The notes beneath the pieces are model-generated. The model was not told the origin of the DNA. It saw nothing but the letters and a program-made list of their open reading frames with translations, and did not search any database. The translations under genes and the position numbers were made by a program. Below are positions 32,806 through 43,872 of a stretch of DNA of 64,000 nt, in pieces. Position 1 is the stretch's first letter; every line of letters starts with the position of its first letter. Source of the DNA: Lithodes maja (taxonomy: Eukaryota > Arthropoda > Malacostraca > Decapoda > Lithodidae); contig JBAKBP010007469.1 in assembly GCA_037953745.1 (NCBI GenBank), forward strand, positions 35,681-99,680, read 5' to 3'.

Positions 32806-34662
32806 TGTGACGCATGTCGAGTATGAGCATGCTGTACAGAACGCCCAGTCAGGCCCCACTCTCGCTAGGATCGTCAGGGCAGGAACTTTGGCTGTAGTCT
32901 GTGTAGAGTTTCCTAACTTAGTTTATGTGAGCCGTTGTACTATAAGTATTATAAATATGTATTTTGTTTTCATCTGAGTCAACGAGTTCTATTTTATATC
33001 ATTAGTTATAAGTATTGTGTGTGGGACTTATATGTAATGATGAGAGGAGAGAGAGAGAGATATTACGTAACGGGGACCAGTGAGTGCGCCACGCGGGCAG
33101 ATAGGCCTAATTCCCTCCTCCCTCCTCCCTTCCTCCCTCTCAGAGCGTGGGAAATCCTTTGTCGATCCCAGATTGAGAGAGAATATGACGTCATGATTGC
33201 CAGTGGGCGGTCCTTAAGTAGTTTGAGATATGCCGCTAGAGGGCCGAGTATAAAAAGAGAGGTTCTGGCCACCATTCTTCAGAACTCATCAGGCAAAGCG
33301 ACTCCTCATATCCCTTGCAACTATCCATATTCTTCCGACTGATGTGAACTTTCTCTACTCTCTGAACAGCCTATCTTCTTCTCTTCTCGTCCCTGTTTAA
33401 CCTCCATGACCCCTTTGGTGCAGATTTAGTCAGCCAAAGTATTATCGCTTGAGTTCTCACGAGATAAGTGCCTGTTAGATAGCCTATTTTTGGAAGGGTT
33501 AACTAGAATAGGATTGATTGATGTTTGTTGCACTCGTATATGCATTTCCCTGTGTGCGATTATTCATGTTCCTGTTTTCTGCTGGTTTAGGCAATGCTAG
33601 ACTGGGATAGGGTTTCTGAGTTGTGATTTCCTATGAGTACTAGGTTGCGGTTGAACCAGTACAATTGCAACGGAGACGTGGAACGCCTAGGTGGTCTTTC
33701 TGACTGTGTACCGTGGGAGTTTAGCACTGTGTTGCGAGTGAGGGCTTTTGCCTGTGCCACCCAACACTGTGCTATCTCATTTGCTTGACTTTGAGAGGAT
33801 CGCCAGGAGAGAACCAGATACTAGTGATCTGGATCTCTCAAGAGAGCATCCCGTCAATTACCGTAATTTGGCCGCACAGTCTTAAGGACCTCGCTAGGCT
33901 ACGAGCCGCTTGCTCAGCCATTGTCTCTTAACCTTAGATATCCCAGCTAGACTTTGCTCGACCAGCAGATACAGTATAGTATTGAAGCTTCTCCTTATGT
34001 ATATTATTGTTTAAGCACTATTGATTTCATGTGTGGCACGCTTAGCTACTTCAGAGATTAGTGGCCCACGAGCACAATCTTAGTAGGCTATTGCCAGTGC
34101 ATTGTCGGAGTACTTCTTCTTAATGTTTGCCATATCCTATTGCTTATTCTTATAATTCTTCTTATGTCAATTTAAAGCCTTTAATTACCAGTGAGTTATT
34201 CATTAAATTGCTGTTCAAAATCCGATACTTACTTCTTATGAGTATTCGAGAAGCATCTAACTTATCAGAAGATTCCTTGCTTGATGCTCGAGGACTATTG
34301 TTTAACGTAACGTAATAAGTGCCGATCCGAAGTAGAGGGTGGAGGACTTCTTAAGTTCTTAGTTCAAGGGTGGATTACTTCGGCTTCGGCCAACACTATT
34401 CTTTAGTGTTGTAGTACTTTCTTCTTTGTTTGATTGTTGACCAGACTAGATAACTCCCGTCTTGTTATTAGTCTGTTGTGTGAAACGCTAGTACCGAGTT
34501 CTTGTATACCCCGTTATAGCAGATAGAACTCTGGAGGGTAGTGGCGTTTTTTGTTCGGCTGGCAGTACTCTGGGGTTGGGATCGTGTGTTTCCGTTGTGG
34601 CAGCGAGCCATACTCGAGTCCTGTGTAAGAGCCCTAGTGTACCCGAGTGCCCGGTCGTAACA
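32806..34662 (+). repeat. 3' LTR of the plus gypsy copy
   Basis: A 1857-bp LTR, TGTGACGCATG to GGTCGTAACA. A TATA box (TATAAAAA, 33249-33256) follows GAGGGCCGAG; transcription would be expected to begin some 30 bp downstream, near TTCAGAACTCATC. A run of alternating GA lies near 33045-33060. Confidence 0.92.
33249..33256 (+). promoter_or_regulatory. TATA box in the gypsy LTR
   Basis: TATAAAAA, conserved in the full LTR copies (on the minus strand near 17865 and 25605). It is the best core promoter candidate for the element. It is absent from the truncated LTR at 26052. Confidence 0.6.
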
Positions 34663-34875
34663 ATCCCCATCAACTATGTCTTGCCACTGAAAAACGTAGA
34701 ATGGGTCTTGTCTACGCTGACTAGGAGCTCCAACTGGTGGCCCAGCACGCCCACGGCCAACTCGGGAGGCGCGCGCCCTAGGGCGGCGGCCAGGGCGGCG
34801 GCCAGGGCGGCGGGCAGAAAGACGGGCAGCACGAAGCCGGGCCAAGCGGGTGGGTCGAGGGTCGTCGATGTCCAT

Positions 34876-35273
34876 TGAAATGCTGGGTGTGAAGGGAATT
34901 CATGGTCTCCTGAAATATCCCCAGGCTACCTTTAGGATCAACTTTTCCTGGTACCTGGCGCGGGGTACGAACCTCTGAAGGGAATTTAACCCCCCTAAAA
35001 ACCCACAGGTTTTGAGATGCCTTGGGTGGGGTTCGAACCCTGGTTAGTGACCCAACCATCACCACCAGGCCCGCGCGCTAACCCACTGTACTACCACGGA
35101 CGTACTAAAAGTATAGCAACCTTAGTCCGATTTTTAAGAACCAGGTGATAGTCTCGTGGTGTTATCACGTGATGAGTTTATTGGACTTACCATCTCCGAC
35201 TATTTTACGCTATACCTGACGTCAACTCGGGTTAGTATTATTGTGGGTGCGGGACATTTTCGAGGGCATTACA
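34876..35273 (-). repeat. TRIM LTR (3' LTR in minus orientation)
   Basis: 398 bp. On the minus strand at about 35030-35101 it holds a tRNA-like segment: GTGGTAGTACAGTGGGTTAG as the A-box region and GGGTTCGAACCC as the B box, the hallmark of a tRNA-derived SINE head. Confidence 0.85.
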
Positions 35274-35428
35274 TTACATCCTTCTTTAACTAGGCTAGTC
35301 CCTAGCCTATTTTAAGGTCGTAAGGTATCGTAGCTGTATTACCTCAGCAATCTCAATATTGTTGGTATAGGGTTCGCGTGACGGGTGCTCCACGTAGCTA
35401 CCTGGTCACGTTCCCTAGCTGCCACCAA

Positions 35429-35826
35429 TGAAATGCTGGGTGTGAAGGGAATTCATGGTCTCCTGAAATATCCCCAGGCTACCTTTAGGATCAACTTTTC
35501 CTGGTACCTGGCGCGGGGTACGAACCTCTGAAGGGAATTTAACCCCCCTAAAAACCCACAGGTTTTGAGATGCCTTGGGTGGGGTTCGAACCCTGGTTAG
35601 TGACCCAACCATCACCACCAGGCCCGCGCGCTAACCCACTGTACTACCACGGACGTACTAAAAGTATAGCAACCTTAGTCCGATTTTTAAGAACCAGGTG
35701 ATAGTCTCGTGGTGTTATCACGTGATGAGTTTATTGGACTTACCATCTCCGACTATTTTACGCTATACCTGACGTCAACTCGGGTTAGTATTATTGTGGG
35801 TGCGGGACATTTTCGAGGGCATTACA
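35429..35826 (-). repeat. TRIM LTR (5' LTR in minus orientation)
   Basis: 398 bp, same length and, as read by eye, same sequence as 34876-35273, including the tRNA-like segment at about 35583-35654. Confidence 0.85.
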
Positions 35827-37599
35827 TCCATATAGTCATCGTCATCGTCAGAGTGGTCATCTTGCCCTGACGGTGGACCTATGTAATCATGGCCAGAGTC
35901 TTCAGTGAGGTGCCCTTCATCATCAGTGGCCCCCACATAATCTGGCGGGGAACCAGTGATGCGTGGGCGGCGTGCGGGTGGGCGAGGTGGGGAAGGAGTG
36001 GCAGGTGAGGCTGTGTCCTCCGGAGGTCCCGGGCTCCTTGGCCTGCGACGAGTCACAGAAAGCAATGATTCACTTTCACTAGGCCCAGGTATTGGTGATG
36101 CGAGCTCAAATACTTCTGCAGGAAGACATGTTGAAGGCGGGAGAGGTGGGGAGGACCGTGGGGAAAGTTGCGGGGACGTATGGCTGGGGCCGGCCGGGGT
36201 GGACGCCGCCGCGGGAGCCTCGAACAAAACTCTCTTACTTTTCTTAGTTTTCTTAGTATATTTTCTACCTTTCCCCTTTTCGGCAAGAGTATGTCTCCTG
36301 TCGGGGGACCTAGGAGGCAAATAGGACGAAAGTGGGGGGTCCTCAACCCTTGGCAATGGTGGGGGTGGTGGGGAAGAATGCGGGGCATCCGGGTCATCTT
36401 GGGTGGCGTAGGTAGATAAGGGAGACAATGGCGGTCGAGAAGGGTCACCACGCTGACCCTCACTCACAGCCTCATCCTCACCAAGTATTTTAGCTTGTTC
36501 CCTAGCTGCCGCGGCCGCCTTTTCAAGTATTTTTCGCTTGTACAAATGTAGCTTGAAAGGCGATTTACCTGGGGAAGGGCTTGGAGTCGTGTCACTTATG
36601 CGAAATTTGGTGAGTGACCTTGAACTCTCCCACTCACTCACTCTCGCAAGTTCACTTTCTTTAGGTAAACCAGCTTCCTCAACAACTGGTACATCACCTT
36701 CATCACTCTCATCACTCTCAAATTCTTTCGCAAATCCCAGGAATTGTTCTTTATCACTCTCATGGCCATAATCACTCGACTTATAATTACTCGAGTGGTC
36801 ACTCACTTCTTCATCAATCTTATGCTTGGCATCAGCTTTCTCATAAAGTCTCAAAGTCGTCTCAATACCTCCGGGAGATAACACATTTAGGCGATGGCGT
36901 CGGGGTAAGGCACGACGCACTAGCAAGGGCGTCGTAGGAAGCCCCATGTCGGACACGGCGGAATCACTATTTGGTGTACTGTCCATGATGGCGTCGGGCT
37001 AGATACTGTTGTTGTGGCGTCGTTGACGCCGGGTGGCGCCACCTACCGCCCCATGATAACAAAATGTGCGCGCGGCTTTCGAAAATCAAGCACGAAAGCA
37101 AGGGGCGTACATGAGGCCATCCGGGTTGCGCGGGCCGAGTATGTTATGGGCGTAGATGAGGTCATCCGGGTTGGAGGGGTTAAAGTGACAAGTGAGAGTG
37201 TGTGAGTCCAGCTAGCATGTTTAAAAAAGCCGAAAAACAACAACAGAATAACACCCAGCTGAAGTTGGCGGTACCCAATTACGGTAGGAGAGACGGAAAA
37301 ACTAAATAAGATGGTCACCAATTTTCCCATGGATTTTTGTATTTTTCCCAGTTAGTTTTCATCTATATATAGTGTTTGGAAATAATTGCAACCCTCGGCG
37401 AAACCGTTTTCCCCATTATACAACGATCTTAAGACACGCCGCCCGATAGTGGGGAGGGCTATGAAGTACAGGGAAAATGAGGGGTTAAATGCGTAAAACG
37501 GCGATTAAAACTTATTTTAGCAAAACTTGGGGTAACATTCAAGGAGACTACTGCAAGACTCTTCTTCTTCTTACCTCTGACCGGGTATAGGCTATCCTA

Positions 37600-37720
37600 G
37601 TGTTTACTAGCCTATACCCCTTTGAAAGGACATTAGCCTAACCTAACAACCTTACCTAACCTATCCTAGTATTATAGGTGGGGGCTGCCGCCCCCACACC
37701 CCCGCTTTGACTTACATTTT
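37600..37720. repeat. Dispersed repeat with GGGGGCTGCCGCCCCC core
   Basis: AGCCTAACCT..., CTATCCTAGTATTAT and GGTGGGGGCTGCCGCCCCCA recur at about 52418-52470, where they form part of a foldback. The GC core is itself a short palindrome. Confidence 0.6.
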
Positions 37721-37869
37721 TGGTGTATTTGTCTGTGAAGTGGGTATTTTTCAATTTGTTGATAACGAAAATCCTCCATGCGGACTATATGGAGACAAAT
37801 CTGGCGAATCTATTGGTGCCAATTTTCCCTAATAAATTGTTTCTCATAACGTCGCACTAGTGTCCTTGA

Positions 37870-38335
37870 ATATTATCAAACTTGGCTCGGGTTTTAAGCT
37901 ATTTCTAAGGCCTAAAACCCAATATTTCGAAAACCCGAGCCAAGTTTTGGCCAAAGCTGGCTCGGATTTTGAGAGATTGTAGACAACAAAATGACAGTAA
38001 CCTCATTTAGAAATTTGGCTCAGGTTTCCCGAAATTGCAAAGGCATAAAACCCGAATTTTGGAAAACCCGAGCAAAGTTTTGGCAAAATTTGGCTCGGAT
38101 TTTGCGAATTTTAAGAGTAAACAAATTACAGTAACCTAATTTAGAATTTTGGCTCGTTTCCCTAAATTGCAAACCCCAAAAAGCATAATTTTGGAAAACC
38201 CGAGCCAATTTTTGGCAAAACTTTGATCGTATTTTGAGAATCGAAAAAGACTAACAACATGTCGGAAATCGGCTCATGATTTCCCTAATTGCAAAGCCAT
38301 ATAACCAGATATATCGAAAACGTAGCACTTGTTTA
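37870..38335. repeat. Tandem repeat, unit about 118 bp, about four diverged copies
   Basis: Each unit contains GGCTCGGATTTTG, then a TTACAGTAACCT-type stretch, then CCCGAAATTGCAAAG, then TTGGAAAACCCGAGC. The translated minus strand repeats ARVFQN...LQFRET about every 39-40 residues. Copies differ at many positions, so the array is old. Confidence 0.7.
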
Positions 38336-38529
38336 AATCATAAATATCCAGTAACATAGACCTAGTACATTGGATACAAACCTAATCCACACCTAACGCC
38401 TACAATGTGTCCGTAGTACCAAGTAGGCCTACGTGGGATACAACATGGCGGTTGGGCCGGCGCCCATTTAGTAGCCTACCGGTATTCGGCCGTATCTGTA
38501 AATACGAATGCGAGGAACTTCAATCTAAT

Positions 38530-38570
38530 CTAATTAACCTAACTTACCTAACCTAACCTAACCTAAATGC
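38530..38570. repeat. Interstitial CCTAA (TTAGG complement) repeat
   Basis: Several adjacent CTAAC/CCTAA words, including TACCTAACCTAACCTAACC. This is the arthropod telomere word but the run is short and imperfect. A TTAGGTT run also lies near 41187-41210. Confidence 0.5.
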
Positions 38571-38952
38571 GCCTCCGCTCGAATATGAATTCGCTCGAAG
38601 TGTCCAGATACCGTAAATACTACCGCAACTACGAATCTTGTTTCTGAAACCTAGTATATTAACCTAACCAAACAACCCAACCTATCGACAGAGATGGGCA
38701 GGTGGAGTGGACTACAAAGCTGGTAGACAGACCTCGGGAGACAGGTGAAAATAGCGTGTGTACGAATCGGTGCCGTCTATAGGAAGGAATTGACAACCAT
38801 GTTTCGACAAAATTCCATTTTAGTACCATATATTTTTATTAGGTTTTGCCGAGGCTTAAAACACATTTTCATATTATGTTTAGAGCATATAAAGTCCATA
38901 TGTGTGTTCAAATATTGCAAAATAATTGGTGACCAACTTATTTAGTTATACT

Positions 38953-39291
38953 GGAGAGACCAGAGTACCTTTATCGGTGTTTTACCCCTATGCCTATAAC
39001 GCAAGTCTTTATAAAAAAATGTACCCAACAACTGGTTAGCTTAGCCATTTTAAGTCGACCGCCAAGGCGGGAAGTCACTCCGAGCGTAAAGTAAACAAAG
39101 CGACGCTACTTCCACGAACGCAACAGTGTTGTCTTTATATTTGGTCTCGTATTATCATTATTAAAGTGCCCCAATTGCTTTTTTAGTGTTTCGTACACCA
39201 GAAAAGGGGTGTAGCTTGGTGTTGGATGTGTGGAAACCGAAAAAAATATGTATTAGGGGTAAAGCACCGATAGAGATACTCTGGTCTCTCC
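38953..39291. mobile_element. MITE with about 40-bp inverted ends
   Basis: Left end GGAGAGACCAGAGTACCT, then TATCGGTGTTTTACCCCTA; right end the near complement, finishing TACTCTGGTCTCTCC. Length about 339 bp, with no coding frame. A related half with CTCTATCAGTGTTTTACCC lies near 43370. Confidence 0.65.
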
Positions 39292-39420
39292 TACCGTAAT
39301 TGGGTACCGCCAACTTCAGCTGGGTGTTATTCTGTTGTTGTTTTTCATTTTTTTTAAACATGCTAGCTGGACTCACACACTCTCACTCGTCACTTTAAAG
39401 GTAAAATATATCATATTTAA

Positions 39421-40044
39421 TTAACCTAACAAGTGCGCATGGGGGTAATTGAAAACTTCCCCCTGTGCTGACGTATTTGAGGTGTTTCCGTCACTAAAAT
39501 ATTCATTGTACCATTAATAGCATTAATAATTATCCATATGCGCCTATTATGGGTTGATTATAAAGGTATTAACCTGAAACAACAATAAAACGAGTGAAAA
39601 CAGCGTTTGGATGGTCAAAATCGGAGATATAGCCCGCGAGTTGTATAATGTATGGGTGAGGCAAACTGCTTTCCCGCCAATTTCCCCCAAGGCCACTGAG
39701 ACACAGTCGATCGATACTCTCTCTCTCTCTCTCTTGCACTCGCTTGCCATCAGTGATGACAACACCCTGCTTGCAACTCGCTAATGTTAGCACGAAAATA
39801 TACCTCAGAATAAGGGAATAATAGGGAAAATAGGTGATAACTGAAGGAGAGGAGGAAGGAGGGGAGGTAGAGGACTGAGATTTTGCATGGCCCAGGGGCC
39901 AAAAAAAAAATAAAAAAATAAAAATAATGTTTTTTTTGTTTTTTTCGATGTCAAAAGTTGATTTTTTATTTTACTTACTCTCAAGAGTCTTCCCGCAGTC
40001 CGCCGGGGGAACTCTTAAGAGTCTCCCTGCAGCTCCCGGGTTAA
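39421..40044. mobile_element. TTAA-bounded MITE, copy a (empty-site version)
   Basis: Bounded by TTAA at both ends: TTAACCTAACAAGTGCGCAT on the left and AGCTCCCGGGTTAA on the right. It contains a CT-microsatellite near 39718, a poly-A/T tract near 39900 and nested TTAA words. It is the uninterrupted relative of copies b (44238) and c (62991), and shows CCATTAATAGCATTAA where those copies carry insertions. Confidence 0.8.
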
Positions 40045-40063
40045 GCATTTCCATAGGTCCTAC

Positions 40064-40344
40064 GGTGTGAAAAGGAACAACTTGAGATGGTTCGGCCATA
40101 TGGAACGTATGGAAAGCGAGAGAATGACTAAGAGGGTGTACGAGAGCGAGGTGGAGGGACAGAGAGGGAGAGGTAGACCGAATGAGAGGTGGAAGGATGG
40201 AGTGAGGAAGTACATGAACGAAGGCGGTGCTGGTTGGGGGGAGGGGCGTCGACTGACTGGGACAGAGGTGCATGGGGGCGGTTCGTTCGTGGCCACACCT
40301 TCGGGGATCACGGCGTCAGGCAATAGATAGATAGATAGATAGAT
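40064..40344 (+). pseudogene. 5'-truncated LINE 3' end with GATA tail
   Basis: The fragment encodes the last part of the GATA-tailed LINE ORF (MKRNNLRWFGHMERMESER, then RWKDGVRKYMNEGGAGW), followed by GATAGATAGATAGATAG. It is bracketed by AGGTCCTAC at 40055-40063 and 40345-40353, a 9-bp target duplication. This is a clean example of target-primed insertion of a dead-on-arrival copy. Confidence 0.88.
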
Positions 40345-40449
40345 AGGTCCTACAAGTTATTAACCCGGCAAGTGCGGAAAGACTAATAAGAGTTTTACCG
40401 GTGCGCTGCGGGAAGACTTATATAATTCAAGGCCTTTAAAAAAAAGCAT

Positions 40450-40938
40450 TTAACCCTTCCTACCCGGTCTGCCTTAGGTAAGGACAGCACGAAAGAAGGG
40501 CAAATACCCGGTATGCCTTATCCAAGGCATGAGCTTAATAGCCTAATTAAGCTTGGTCCGAACGCCGTGCGTACGACGTATGTCAACAAACCCAAGCGTT
40601 CGTCACCGCACCTCCGAAAACAAGAAGAAGACTCCTCAATGTTATTGTTCTGACGTTATGACGAAATTATTGTCTAAAAAGCCCCCATATTGGCAACATC
40701 TCTGCAATATTGGCTCCACTGAAATTGTCATCACAACTGAACCAGTTGACTTACAGAGCTCTACTCAATGCCAAAATACAGATTGAAAACCGCACTACGA
40801 TTATAGATGAGTGGGAAAGTTCTAGCAGTGAAAATAAACATAAATACGGTAGCCTAGGCCTAGACGTTTTTCGGCCATATCGCCCGGGTAGGGGCGACTG
40901 TCATTGGGTAACACAGCCCGGGTAGGAAGGGTTTTTAA
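40450..40938. mobile_element. piggyBac-type MITE
   Basis: Left end TTAACCCTTCCTACCCGG; right end CCGGGTAGGAAGGG, followed by TTTTTAA, a slightly altered TTAA. The interior shares CAGTTGACTTACAGAGCTC and GCCTAGACGTTTTTCGGCC-type blocks with the MITE at 44331, so both derive from one parent. No protein is encoded. Confidence 0.8.
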
Positions 40939-41570
40939 TTTAAACCAGCCCAGTATCATCCACATCCCCTCCTTCCCTCCCCTTCAATTATCACCTATTT
41001 TCCCTGTTATTCCCTTATTCGTCGGTATATTTTCGTGCTAACAATAGCGAGTAATAAGCAGTTGGGGATGGATGTAGTGATCGGGCGTACGGTCGTCATG
41101 TTTTGCGCTCGCAGTTACGTTCCCGTCTATTTCGACGCTATATTTTCTGCTATTTGCCCCCTGTCATTACTACATGAATACTAGGTTAGATTAGGTTAGG
41201 TTAGGTTGTTTGGTTAGGCTAATGTGTTTTTATATCCAACGGCAGTCAAAAACATGATGGGAAAGGTCCGACATCACTACGCGTAGTGTAAACAAGGCTG
41301 GCGGTACGCCCGCACTTAACATTCTTGCCGCAGGCTGTGCTTATATGTGTTACCAAGCGAGTGAATGAGAAAGAGAGAGACGGCACTACATGTCAGTGTC
41401 GCTCCAGGCGTCGTGAGAGGTGGATGTTGGTCAAGCTGGCTCACACTGTAGTTATGTAACTCGCATTCATTTCCTGATTTTGATCAGCCAAACACCGTTT
41501 CCACTTGTTTTATTGTTGTAACAGGTTAATATCTTCATAATAACGTAAAATAGGCGCATATGGATAATTA
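40939..41570. mobile_element. Inverted relative of the TTAA MITE family, with a second repeat inside
   Basis: Read on the minus strand, both flanks (40980-41050 and 41450-41570) match copies a and d, for example the complement of GTTAGCACGAAAATATACC. The middle (about 41070-41340) is occupied by the GGGCGTACGGTCGTCATG repeat family (compare 48150-48385), which appears to have inserted there. Confidence 0.6.
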
Positions 41571-42163
41571 TTAACCTCTCGGCTGCGCATGGGGGGTATG
41601 AGACACCACACGTCTGTGCGCACGTATTTGCGCTGTTCCCATCACTAACATCGTTATTTTACCATAAATATCGTTAATACTTATTCATATGCACCTATTT
41701 TAGCATTAATATGAAGATATTAACTAGTTACAACAATAAAACAAGTGGAAACAGTGTTTGGCTGGTCAAAATCGCGAAATGAAAGCGAGAGTGTGTGTGA
41801 GTGAGTGTGAGCCAACCTTCCACTCACGAAGCTTTGAGAGACACTGGATCTCTCAATTCTCTTCCTGACTTCTCCCCTAATTCCCACGCTTGGTAACACT
41901 GATGACAACGCCCTGATAGCAACTCGCTAATGTTAGCACGAAAATAGACCACAGAATAAGGGAATAAAGGTGATAATTGAAGGGGGGGGGGGGAAGGTTG
42001 GGATGTGGAGGAGTGATATTTGGCATGGCCCAGGGGCAAAAAAAAAAAGGGTTAATTTTTTTTGGGGGTGTTTTAAATGGATTTTTTAGGCCCATGATTT
42101 TAAGAGTCTTCCCGCAGTCGCCCGGGGAAACTCTTAAGAGTCTTCCCTCATTTGCCGGGTTAA
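41571..42163. mobile_element. TTAA-bounded MITE, diverged copy d
   Basis: TTAACCTCTCGGCTGCGCAT on the left and CATTTGCCGGGTTAA on the right, with the same internal order as copy a (AACAATAAAAC..., GCTAATGTTAGCACGAAAAT, GGCATGGCCCAGGGGC). Many differences make it a separate subfamily. Confidence 0.75.
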
Positions 42164-43737
42164 TGAACCATTAGGAACCATTAGTGACAGGAATCAGTGA
42201 AATACCTATGCACAGGGAGAGGTGGTCACTACCCCCCCTGCGCAGCGGAGAGGTTAAGTGAATATATGTGCGAGGCAGAACAAGATTCGCCGATTCGCGG
42301 TGCGGACAAGGTCTATAACTTTCTGAATAATCATAAAAGTACATCACCTGCACTCAAAATGGCGTTTGTTATCGAACTAATGGTGATCAGCTGACCCTGT
42401 GTACGATTCCAGATGTATGATAACCAGCCTGTGGCAAAATACAGATTTTTATAAAAACATATGCGATTTTTGCGGTCGGTCAATAAAGGTACAGTACCAT
42501 TGTTTTGGGTGGCCTGATGCTACCTTTATCGCATCAATCTACCTCTTACATGTTATATTCTATATATTTCAAAGTAAGATATAAGTGTATCAAGTTGAAG
42601 CCAAAGCCATTTTCTGAACTACGATGTCTAGTGGAAATTTTTTGTAATTACCTTGGAAATAATGGCTATAAATTGCGAATTGTGAAATAAATATGTTACA
42701 TTTATTTATTGACATGCTTTTCTGAAGTTTTCGTATATAATCGAAGAATAGTGCAAGGTGTTTTAGAACTATCAAACCAGTCTTACTCATTCAGTGAATA
42801 AAGATGGCGGACTTTCAGTTTCTCGTCATATTTCAGGCTAATGTGGAGAATGTAGCTTTAGTATCAGCATTTCCACACATGATTTACAATTGTGAATAAC
42901 TGAACATCTTGTATGACATCGAGCAGCTGCTTAAATTGGTGAAAATAGGATAATATTGAGACAATTCGGATGCCTTAAATCAACTTTGATAAGTATTCGA
43001 ATTACGTATTATTATGTGGCCTAGGTACGAAATATGCATATATATGGAAAGCTGAAGGCTTTCTGAATCATATGTAGGGTATAAGAAAGCTATGAATTAA
43101 ATTACCAACGTTATAGGGTGGTACCGACATCGGTAAACCAAGAACCATCCTCCATCACCCTATAAATTTGCCGTTTCGCGCCAACTTCACGAAGGTTCAC
43201 CATATTATTACATGGCTGCCGTAAGCCGATTTTAGTGTTTTAAATGACTTATGAATAGCTTAGAGTGTGCTCTTTATGAATATACCAATGAAAGTTATAT
43301 ACAGAAAGTTTTACATGCATAATGTGCAAATGAAAATCGGTACTTTAATTGACCGACGGTACCTCTATCAGTGTTTTACCCGTATAGGCCGTGGGATATA
43401 GGACGGGTTGAGGAGGAGCTCTGCCCCCCCCCCCCGTGAATTATAATAATCATCATATATGTTGCCAGCAGGGGGCAAGTAAAACAGCTGGCCGTCACCT
43501 CGACCGTCCTGTGTAAACAAACCTACAATCCGAAGCGACGACGGACTCCCGCAATTTTTGGCACAAACGCGCCGTTATAATCTCGTCGAAAACCACATTT
43601 AAAAAGTTATATCGTTTTCAATACCATTACCGGACCAGAAAAAGGTGTAGCTTTCTGTTGGATGCGTGAAAAAAACAAAAACAAACACACAACCCTTGGT
43701 GGTACCTGTCAAATAGGTGTCCAGAAACTAAAATCGT
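42164..43737. other. No gene recognised
   Basis: About 1.57 kb of mixed AT-rich sequence. Short open stretches exist but show no domain, repeat of protein type or splice pattern I trust. Near 43370-43460 there is a fragment of the GTTTTACCC MITE and a C run (43424-43436), followed by TTGCCAGCAGGGGGCAAG, part of the dispersed repeat described at 48150. Confidence 0.5.
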
Positions 43738-43872
43738 ACCCTGACCTTTGACCGTTTCGGTGAGGTCAGTCCTAATGGTGTTAGTGAGCTAAGCTTATAA
43801 ATAGGGTTAGGTGTGATAGGGATCTGCCTTGTGTGGGCCAATCGGCTGCCTGCAGACTCCCATTTTCTTATG
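43738..43872 (+). repeat. SINE or LINE 3'-tail repeat, copy 1
   Basis: TGACCTTTGACCGTTTCGG through GCAGACTCCCATTTTCTTAT and GTTCTTATAG. The same order recurs at 53038-53182 with moderate divergence. The TCTTATGTTCTTATAG end looks like a short tandem 3' tail of a retroposon. Confidence 0.6.

Larger units (their letters stand above)
26052..34662 (+). mobile_element. Ty3/gypsy (Gmr1-type) retrotransposon, plus copy, intact coding frame
   Basis: Plus-strand element with a 5' LTR reduced to its last 921 bp (26052-26972), an undamaged gag-pol, and a full 1857-bp 3' LTR (32806-34662). The shared 921 bp of the two LTRs has the same length and showed no difference by eye, so the insertion is recent. 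The promoter part of the 5' LTR is missing here, so this copy cannot be transcribed from its own 5' LTR as assembled. The 3' LTR end lies inside a piggyBac-type pseudogene. Confidence 0.9.
34876..35826 (-). mobile_element. TRIM-like non-autonomous LTR element
   Basis: Two direct repeats of 398 bp (34876-35273 and 35429-35826) flank a 155-bp interior, and the unit is bordered by TCCAT on both sides (34871-34875 and 35827-35831). On the minus strand each repeat starts TGTAATGCCC and ends CAGCATTTCA. The interior then begins with TTGGTGGCAGCTAGGG, a possible primer site one base after the LTR, and ends with AAAGAAGGATG, a possible polypurine tract. No coding frame exists, so proteins must come from another element. 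The LTRs show no difference by eye, pointing to a very recent insertion. Confidence 0.88.
34663..36986 (-). pseudogene. piggyBac-type transposase, N-terminal part, split by a TRIM element
   Basis: Starts at ATG 36986 (MDSTPNSDSAVSDMG). The N-terminal 380 residues are low-complexity: acidic patches, Pro/Ser-rich runs and basic clusters (for example RRRPRSPGPP), ending in DDDDDYMD. The frame is interrupted at 35827-35831 by the TRIM insertion and resumes at 34870 (MDIDDPRP, an Arg-rich tract, then DPFYVFQWQDI at the start of the expected transposase core). It is cut for good at 34662 by the gypsy LTR. A related frame at 45979 has the same N-terminus, and its Cys-rich end identifies the family as piggyBac-like. 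Such transposases excise and insert at TTAA. This copy lacks the whole DDD core. Confidence 0.75.
34663..37183 (-). mobile_element. piggyBac-type element, 5' end preserved
   Basis: Upstream of the ATG the element ends at 37180-37183 with CCGGGTTGGAGGGG next to TTAA. This matches the CCGGGGTTGGAGGG-TTAA end of the relative at 45774-48118. The other end is lost at the gypsy LTR. 36987-37179 is leader sequence with no further gene. Confidence 0.75.
37180..39398. mobile_element. Element with 114-bp inverted repeats, hit at its TTAA by piggyBac
   Basis: 37180-37293 and 39285-39398 are inverted copies of each other (shared AACACCCAGCTGAAGTTGGC, and GTGTGTGAGTCCAGCTAGCA), both reaching CACTTTAA at the outer end. 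The 2-kb interior has no coding frame I recognise, but holds a 118-bp tandem array and a MITE (separate entries). The outer TTAA of the left arm is the point where the piggyBac-type element begins. Confidence 0.6.

Noticed and set aside
36053..36463. Overlapping open frames in the GC-rich piggyBac N-terminal region
   Set aside because: They are shadows of the low-complexity, GC-rich coding strand and show no independent motif.
38530..38570. Proximity to a telomere
   Set aside because: CCTAA words here are few, imperfect and embedded in repeats. Similar short runs occur at 41187 and in foldback loops, so they do not mark a chromosome end.
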